From NCBI GenBank assembly GCA_012799425.1, contig JAAZLF010000217.1, positions 1 to 5,564 of the forward strand: DNA of 5,564 nucleotides, in the 5' to 3' direction. Made by a program: the position numbers and the translations under genes. The stretch is from Actinomycetales bacterium (GTDB lineage: Bacteria > Actinomycetota > Actinomycetes > Actinomycetales > Dermabacteraceae). Below the pieces are notes generated by a model that worked only from the letters and a program-made list of their open reading frames with translations, did no database searches and had not been told where the DNA came from. The stretch's first letter is position 1. Each line of letters opens with the position of its first letter. Below are positions 5,266 through 5,564 of this stretch, piece by piece.

Positions 5266-5564
5266 TCAGCCGAACGCGCCGTCGCCGATCGGCGGGAGGT
5301 CGTCCTCCTCCTCGGCGGGGGCCGCGATCATCTCCACGATGGTGTCCACACTCAGGCCCGGACCATTGCTGACCTCGCCGATCTTCACCCGGTCCTTCAT
5401 CACCACGATCCGGTCGCTGAGCCGGATCAGCTCGTCCAGGTCCGAGGAGATGATGACCACGCCCACGTGGCTCGCGGCCAGGCGCGCGATCAGGGACTGG
5501 ATCTCCACCCGGGAAGGGATGTCGATGCCCTTGGTCGGCTCGTCCAGCACCACCAGGCGCGGCC
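5266..5564 (-). CDS. CUT2-class sugar ABC transporter ATPase, C-terminal fragment (runs off the window)
   Basis: This is the last 98 or so residues of a sugar-import ATPase of the RbsA/MglA/XylG/YtfR class; the rest lies beyond the right edge. Visible in order are a Walker B strand with catalytic glutamate (VVLDEP), the D-loop region TKGID, then ISSDLDEL in the switch position where CUT2 second domains lack the usual histidine, and the closing SDRIVVMKDR strand. The fragment therefore belongs to the second nucleotide-binding domain. It ends in an acidic, Pro/Gly-containing tail (AEEEDDLPPIGDGAFG) that I cannot assign. The stop is TGA at 5266-5268. It is on the same strand as the ytfQRT-yjfF-like operon and upstream of it, but differs clearly from that operon's own ATPase, so it is probably part of a separate neighbouring transporter. 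Its substrate is unknown. Confidence 0.93.
   Translation of the reverse strand, partial: PRLVVLDEPTKGIDIPSRVEIQSLIARLAASHVGVVIISSDLDELIRLSDRIVVMKDRVKIGEVSNGPGLSVDTIVEMIAAPAEEEDDLPPIGDGAFG

Overview
The window is high-GC DNA from what looks like an actinobacterium. Codon third positions are mostly G or C, the leader is followed by a Gly/Asp-rich lipoprotein linker, and the hairpins lack U-tracts. A Micrococcales member such as Brachybacterium is a plausible guess, but the genus is inference. All supported genes lie on the minus strand, so transcription runs from high to low coordinates.

The core (about 5167 down to about 74) is one complete ABC sugar-import operon of the CUT2 (ribose/galactose) class. 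It has the E. coli ytfQ-ytfR-ytfT-yjfF layout: a lipoprotein sugar-binding protein (4030-5031), a double-domain ATPase (2283-3851), and two different membrane permeases (1207-2286 and 167-1210). The ATPase and the two permeases are joined by two 4-bp ATGA overlaps, which suggests translational coupling. The binding-protein gene is set apart by a 178-bp gap holding a strong hairpin and a degenerate tandem repeat. In E. coli this family imports galactofuranose. The substrate here is probably a hexose or pentose, but the sequence does not fix it, and no catabolic gene is present.

The right edge (5266-5564) holds the C-terminal end of a second CUT2 sugar ATPase on the same strand, so two sugar importers probably sit in tandem. 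The 234-bp gap between them (5032-5265) contains a possible terminator, a candidate promoter overlapped by a near-perfect 16-bp LacI-type palindrome, and a small hairpin presenting the ytfQ Shine-Dalgarno in its loop. The left edge (1-166) has no gene I can support. It carries two hairpins downstream of yjfF, the larger with a 13-bp perfect outer stem, which probably end the operon.

Working model: a LacI-family regulator encoded elsewhere blocks the promoter near 5140-5167 until sugar appears. The binding protein is then made in excess, the intercistronic hairpin setting its ratio to the membrane components. The lipoprotein delivers sugar to the YtfT/YjfF heterodimer, powered by the YtfR-like ATPase. 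I see no sign of a new kind of system. The unusual points are regulatory and structural details in the two intergenic gaps.
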